DNA of 11,038 nt. Source: an uncultured Rickettsiales bacterium. GTDB taxonomy: Bacteria; Pseudomonadota; Alphaproteobacteria; Rickettsiales; UBA1997. Position numbers and translations under genes: made by a program. Positions within the stretch are counted from its first letter, which is position 1. Every line of letters begins with the position of its first letter. Of the stretch, positions 7,542-11,038 are shown in pieces. The notes beneath the pieces were generated by a model. It saw only the letters and a program-made list of their open reading frames with translations. It did no database searches and had not been told where the DNA came from. Location of the stretch: NCBI GenBank assembly GCA_951800555.1, contig CATOJU010000020.1, positions 1 to 11,038 of the forward strand, given 5' to 3'.

Positions 7542-7859
7542 ATGACAAAAAATTTTAAAAAAAATTAAAGATGATTTTAAAAAAGTAAAAATTAATAAAG
7601 CTGAACAAGAAGAAATAATAAATAATTGGTTTTATATTTCTGTTTCCTCTAAAGGAAAAGCAGGTTTAGAAGCAACAGTTGGTTTTTTAATTGAATATTT
7701 AGGGGCTGATATACATAAAAAAATAAAAAAGATAACATGTCATCTGGTGAATTGGCGGTTAAAAGAATAGAAGAAGGAAACGGTGATATAAGAATGTTAA
7801 AAATGTTAACTGAAGCTAATGATAGTAGTAATAAAAAAAATTCTTGTTTATTGATTTAA
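7542..7859 (+). pseudogene. Small gene of unknown function with two compensating frameshifts
   Basis: Three frames join into one 105-residue protein if two poly-A runs are corrected. The ATG frame (7542) stops at 7566 after an eight-A run (7557-7564). With one A fewer it continues into a frame open to TAG at 7768. Adding one A to the six-A run at 7725-7730 moves that frame into a third, which ends at TAA 7857-7859. The net change is zero. The joined product starts MTKNFKKIKDDFKK, has a hydrophobic/aromatic middle (NNWFYISVSS, then GLEATVGFLIEYLGAD) and a charged helix (GELAVKRIEEGNGD). No signal peptide is seen, and I recognise no family. It follows cmk by 27 bases with a good Shine-Dalgarno, so the two were probably one operon, and it overlaps the convergent COG3014-like gene by 12 bases. 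It may be a decaying gene, or intact with homopolymer errors in the assembly. Confidence 0.6.
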
Positions 7860-9371
7860 AATATTATAAAATTTTAAGGATTTTTTAATTTTATTTTTTA
7901 TGCCATCTTTTATACTATAAATATCAATTAAATATTCACCATCATTTAAATTTGTACTTCCAAATCTTATATTATCAGCCAAACTAACCCAATATCTCAA
8001 ATCAGCTTTATCGGTATTGTTTATAATTTTTGCAGCAGTTTTATATGAAATTAAAGCGGTAGTAAGTGTAGTAAAATTAGGATTTTGTCTATATATTTGA
8101 TAAGCAGAAATTAAAGCTGTTGAATGTTTTGTTATAGATTTTGTAGCAATAGTTGAATACAAAAGTTTAATTTTATTATTAAATTCATTACGAGCTATAT
8201 TTGAATTAGGATTTAAAATTACAATAGGGAATTCAGCAATTTTTTCTTTATTTATATTAAATACTTCAGCTATAAAATTATTTTTTATATTTTTTTCCTC
8301 AATATATGGTAATTCGAATTCAATTAATGGTAAATTATTTTTAGATTTTCTTAAAGCTAACAAAGCAAAAGAAAGTAAATCTAAAGTATTAGTATCATCG
8401 TTTTCGATAATTAATTTAATATTTAAAAATTCAAGAGGAATATCAATCCTAAAAGTTTTAATTTTTTTTTCAGCAATAAAATCATCTTTTAAAATTATAA
8501 AAAAATTATCTTTTTTATTTTTTGACAAGTTTTTGATTTTTTTGTCCAAAAAAATTAATAAATCATTAGAAAATTGTGTACTTTCTATATAATTATCTTT
8601 AATTTTATCAATATTCATTTTATAAAAATTATTATAATTTTTTTCAAATAATTCACTTTTTTTATTAAAAACTGAGTAAATATTGTAATTTTTTAGCAAA
8701 ACATTTTTTGCGTCTTTATATAATTGTAATGCAATTTGATTATTTTCAAAATTATTAAATTTTTCATGTATAAAAGCACCCCAAACTTTTGCAACTAAAT
8801 CATCTTTATAGGTAGATTTTCCATTATATTCTTTTGTAAAAGAATCTAATAAACTATTCCATTTTATTATATAATTTCTACTAGCTCCTAAATGTTCCAT
8901 TTTTTCTTTATAATTTAATATTTTTTCAGGAACAACTATAATTTTTTCATCAATTTTATTAGAATAGGATTCGTATTTTCCTGTTAAATATAAATTATAA
9001 TTAATTAAAGATAAATAAAAATTTAATAGCGATCTTTCATATTTTTCACAATAATAAAAGTCTAAATTAGAATCAAGAATACCTTTTAATTTTCCACTTA
9101 ATTCAATTGTTGATTCATCACAAATTTTTTGAGCTTCTTCAAAATATTTTAAAGCTTGATAATAATTATTTTTTAAGTAATAAACTGTTCCTTTTTCAAC
9201 TTTATTTAAAAAATTGTCTTTTTTCTTTTTATAGAAATTTTCATCCTCAACAATTTTTTCAGCTAAACTGTAATTATAGTTTTTTAAATTTAATAATAAT
9301 TTGTGTTGATTTTCCCTATAATTAATATTTACACAAGCTGATAAAACAATTAATAATACTAAATTTTTCAC
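7848..9371 (-). CDS. COG3014-like outer-membrane lipoprotein
   Basis: A 507-residue predicted lipoprotein: a short hydrophobic leader ends in the lipobox LSAC with Cys13 as the lipidated residue. The start is a GTG (9369-9371), forced because an in-frame TAG directly precedes it. The leader, only 12 residues with one lysine, is unusually short. Residues about 25-260 are helical, with TPR-like features such as KGTVYYLKNNYYQALKYFEEA. The C-terminal half has FRIDIPLEF, and the ADLRYWVSLADNIRFG stretch near the end resembles the last block of COG3014 proteins as I remember them. The function of that family is not settled; members are often encoded with LpoB and LPP20-like proteins, as here, pointing to the cell envelope. 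It is last in the operon, 32 bases after the LpoB-like gene, with no terminator hairpin visible beyond it. Confidence 0.75.
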   Translation of the reverse strand: MKNLVLLIVLSACVNINYRENQHKLLLNLKNYNYSLAEKIVEDENFYKKKKDNFLNKVEKGTVYYLKNNYYQALKYFEEAQKICDESTIELSGKLKGILDSNLDFYYCEKYERSLLNFYLSLINYNLYLTGKYESYSNKIDEKIIVVPEKILNYKEKMEHLGASRNYIIKWNSLLDSFTKEYNGKSTYKDDLVAKVWGAFIHEKFNNFENNQIALQLYKDAKNVLLKNYNIYSVFNKKSELFEKNYNNFYKMNIDKIKDNYIESTQFSNDLLIFLDKKIKNLSKNKKDNFFIILKDDFIAEKKIKTFRIDIPLEFLNIKLIIENDDTNTLDLLSFALLALRKSKNNLPLIEFELPYIEEKNIKNNFIAEVFNINKEKIAEFPIVILNPNSNIARNEFNNKIKLLYSTIATKSITKHSTALISAYQIYRQNPNFTTLTTALISYKTAAKIINNTDKADLRYWVSLADNIRFGSTNLNDGEYLIDIYSIKDGIKNKIKKSLKFYNILNQ

Positions 9372-9403
9372 CTAATTAATAAAAATAATTATTTAAAATA
9401 ATT

Positions 9404-10015
9404 TTACCAAGCATATTTATTTCGTTTTGAATATTTACTCGTTTTAAATCTAACTCTTAAAACTTCTTCGTTAGTTTCAATATCAGTCATTCTTAAATTA
9501 ACAGTATAATTTTTTACAGTTTTTTTGCCTAAAATTTCAGGTTTCATTCTAACATCTCCAAATATAATTAAATCAGCTCCAGAAGCTTTTCCTATGTTTT
9601 TGGCCTGTTTTAAATCAACCATACCATCATTTTGATATTGAATTTCTTTTAATAATTTTTCCCTTGCTTCTGCATCAATTAATATAAAATCACCATTATA
9701 CGAAAATTCTTGCAATAATTCGTCATTTAAGTCTCCAATTGGAAAATATGCTTCTGAAGTTTGATTTTGGAAATCACCAACAAATAATTTTGCTTTTCTA
9801 CCCAATTTTCTCAAATAGTTTTGAAAACCTTTATGATTTTTTATTTGTTTTAAAATATCTTGAACTGCTAATTCAGTATCTTTCAGAACCCAGTTATCGG
9901 TTATGGACATAGCTAAATCATCAGCTTTATCAACAGTGACTCTTTTAGTTTTTATTTTAGGAGCACATGCATTTAATAATATACAAAATCCAATAAAATA
10001 TAATATTTTTTTCAT
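9404..10015 (-). CDS. LpoB-like lipoprotein (penicillin-binding protein activator family)
   Basis: A 203-residue predicted outer-membrane lipoprotein: the leader ends in the lipobox LNAC, with Cys17 as the lipidated residue. The mature part fits the LpoB fold family, whose E. coli member reaches through the peptidoglycan to activate PBP1B: LKDTELAVQDIL (44-55), a core strand FVGDFQNQTSE (78-88), DELLQEF (98-104), YQNDGMVD (127-134) and GADLIIFGDV (146-155). Length is close to the usual ~200 residues. The flexible linker after the cysteine is short compared with E. coli LpoB. The partner synthase is not in the window, so its activator role is inferred from the family only. The gene lies 21 bases after the LPP20-domain gene, without a clear Shine-Dalgarno. 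Recognition is good, the exact partner unknown. Confidence 0.8.
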   Translation of the reverse strand: MKKILYFIGFCILLNACAPKIKTKRVTVDKADDLAMSITDNWVLKDTELAVQDILKQIKNHKGFQNYLRKLGRKAKLFVGDFQNQTSEAYFPIGDLNDELLQEFSYNGDFILIDAEAREKLLKEIQYQNDGMVDLKQAKNIGKASGADLIIFGDVRMKPEILGKKTVKNYTVNLRMTDIETNEEVLRVRFKTSKYSKRNKYAW

Positions 10016-10036
10016 AATAATACCGTTATTAAGTTA

Positions 10037-10957
10037 CTATTCTATAAATTCATCAAAATTTTCCTCTATATATTCACGAATTCTTTCAATAGCTTTACTA
10101 TAAATTTGTTCTTTACTTCTACCTGTTTCCAAGAATTCAAATTTTATAAATCCAGAGTTTTTACCATTTTTTAAAATATCTATATTAATATTTATTTTAT
10201 ATCTTTCAAAACCCGGTACATTAATATAATCTTTTATCATTTTTAAATCTGCTTTTACAATTTTTACTGAATTATCAATTTTTTCCGTAATATCCAAATC
10301 ATTTTTTACTAAAATATCTTTTATAGTAGATTCCAAAGAATCATAGGGTTCATTTACTTTTATAAAATATAGTGGTAAATTATTTTTTTTATCATTTTTA
10401 TTTTTTATAACTTGTCTATAACTAATATCTTCTTCTAACTCGTCACCTGTTAGAAATAAATATTTTTTATTTAAATTTTCTCTTTCTTGATATAATTTTT
10501 CTAAATTTAATGAAGAATTATAACTATTTTCTTGTATTAATATCTTCATTTTTTCATCAATTTTATCAATTTCTTTTTCAATGTTTTTTGCTGTTTTTAT
10601 TTTATCTAAAATAGCCATAGCATAAAAATTTTTACCATCATTATAGGTTTTATTTATAATAACACCATTCAAAATGCCAGATGTTTCATCTTTTAATTCA
10701 TTAAATGTATCCTCTAATACAATATCATTATCATTTATAATTATATTAGCAAATTTAGAATTAACTTTTGTTTCAAAAATTTTTTGTATATTATTTCTTG
10801 CATCTATTTTTGCTGCATTTAATGTATTGCCATTACCGGTTGCACATAGCAGATTTTTATTACAAAATTTATCAATATCAATTATCCATTCAGGAATGTT
10901 TTCAGCAAAAACATAATTTGCAAAAAATAAAAGAAATATAAAAAATTTTTTATTCAT
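10037..10957 (-). CDS. Periplasmic LPP20-domain protein
   Basis: A 306-residue exported protein with a clear Sec signal peptide (residues 1-18, cleavage expected after VFA). There is no lipobox cysteine, so unlike Helicobacter Lpp20 it is probably soluble in the periplasm. The mature start follows the LPP20 pattern: PEW (22-24), a short Cys32/Cys38 segment that could form a disulfide, then CATGNGNTLNAAKIDAR (38-54), the Gly-rich, Ala-containing helix typical of the domain. A charged, probably coiled-coil stretch covers about 120-170, and the last ~100 residues look like an alternating strand/helix domain. The start codon overlaps the end of the preceding gene by 8 bases, indicating translational coupling. 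Its role is unknown; neighbours suggest outer-membrane or peptidoglycan assembly. Confidence 0.72.
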   Translation of the reverse strand: MNKKFFIFLLFFANYVFAENIPEWIIDIDKFCNKNLLCATGNGNTLNAAKIDARNNIQKIFETKVNSKFANIIINDNDIVLEDTFNELKDETSGILNGVIINKTYNDGKNFYAMAILDKIKTAKNIEKEIDKIDEKMKILIQENSYNSSLNLEKLYQERENLNKKYLFLTGDELEEDISYRQVIKNKNDKKNNLPLYFIKVNEPYDSLESTIKDILVKNDLDITEKIDNSVKIVKADLKMIKDYINVPGFERYKININIDILKNGKNSGFIKFEFLETGRSKEQIYSKAIERIREYIEENFDEFIE

Positions 10958-11038
10958 TATTTTTTATTAATTTATTCTTAACTTCTTCTTTAATATCATC
11001 CATTTGAACTTTTCTAAACATTCTATCTAATGATAAAT
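10950..11038 (-). CDS. 3' end of an upstream operon gene, cut by the window edge
   Basis: Only the last 28 codons are inside the window, on the minus strand, ending in TAA at 10950-10952. The tail reads LSLDRMFRKVQMDDIKEE and then a Lys/Asn-rich end, a charged helix with no recognised motif. Its stop lies within the start of the LPP20-domain gene (8-base overlap), a typical coupled arrangement, so it is very likely the preceding gene of the same envelope operon. Its identity cannot be told from this fragment. Confidence 0.6.
   Translation of the reverse strand, partial: LSLDRMFRKVQMDDIKEEVKNKLIKNNE

Noticed and set aside
9107..9325. Plus-strand 72-codon open frame
   Set aside because: Lies antisense inside the COG3014-like lipoprotein gene, has no ribosome-binding site and encodes a low-complexity sequence; a shadow of the real gene.
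9903..10103. Plus-strand 66-codon open frame
   Set aside because: Antisense to the LpoB-like gene and the end of the LPP20-domain gene; hydrophobic composition is what antisense of AT-rich coding sequence gives.
10674..10916. Plus-strand 80-codon open frame
   Set aside because: Antisense to the LPP20-domain gene, whose signal peptide and domain motif support the minus-strand reading.
217..11038. Possible UGA reassignment, since no gene in the window ends in TGA
   Set aside because: All intact genes end in TAA or TAG, but there are only about nine, AT-rich genomes favour TAA anyway, tryptophan is written TGG, and no gene needs a TGA read-through.

Overview
This is a very AT-rich window (G+C about a quarter by eye) from what looks like an obligately anaerobic or microaerophilic, probably host- or protist-associated bacterium. 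The MlaE-type permease and the cytidylate kinase read to me, from memory of the families, as alphaproteobacterial (Rickettsiales/RF32-like) rather than clostridial. Base composition, an [FeFe] hydrogenase and an oxygen-sensitive class III ribonucleotide reductase point to a low-oxygen, reduced-genome or gut/protist lifestyle. The lineage call is inference. Lipoprotein signals and the Mla permease show a Gram-negative envelope.

Layout: an MFS transporter (217-1419, +) converges on a two-gene minus-strand unit: hydA, an [FeFe] hydrogenase with two N-terminal [4Fe-4S] clusters (1923-3221), then a small membrane-anchored protein of unknown function (1436-1921). A 363-base divergent spacer separates hydA from nrdD (3585-5723, +). 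Two strong hairpins follow nrdD (5750-5790 and 5881-5916). The second also sits just past the end of a lone mlaE permease gene (5931-6716, -). mlaE is divergent from cmk (6894-7514, +), which has a textbook promoter. Downstream of cmk, with its own Shine-Dalgarno, lies a small gene (7542-7859) interrupted by two compensating one-base slips in poly-A runs.

The right third (7848-11038, -) is an envelope operon: the tail of an unidentified gene running in from the right edge, an LPP20-domain periplasmic protein, an LpoB-like lipoprotein and a COG3014-like lipoprotein. The genes overlap or are closely spaced, suggesting one transcript for outer-membrane or peptidoglycan-synthesis factors.

I see no mobile element, CRISPR array, tRNA or rRNA, and no clearly unprecedented system. 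The most notable points are the anaerobic hydrogenase/NrdD pair in an apparently alphaproteobacterial genome, the NrdD without a recognisable ATP-cone, the isolated mlaE, and the broken gene after cmk.
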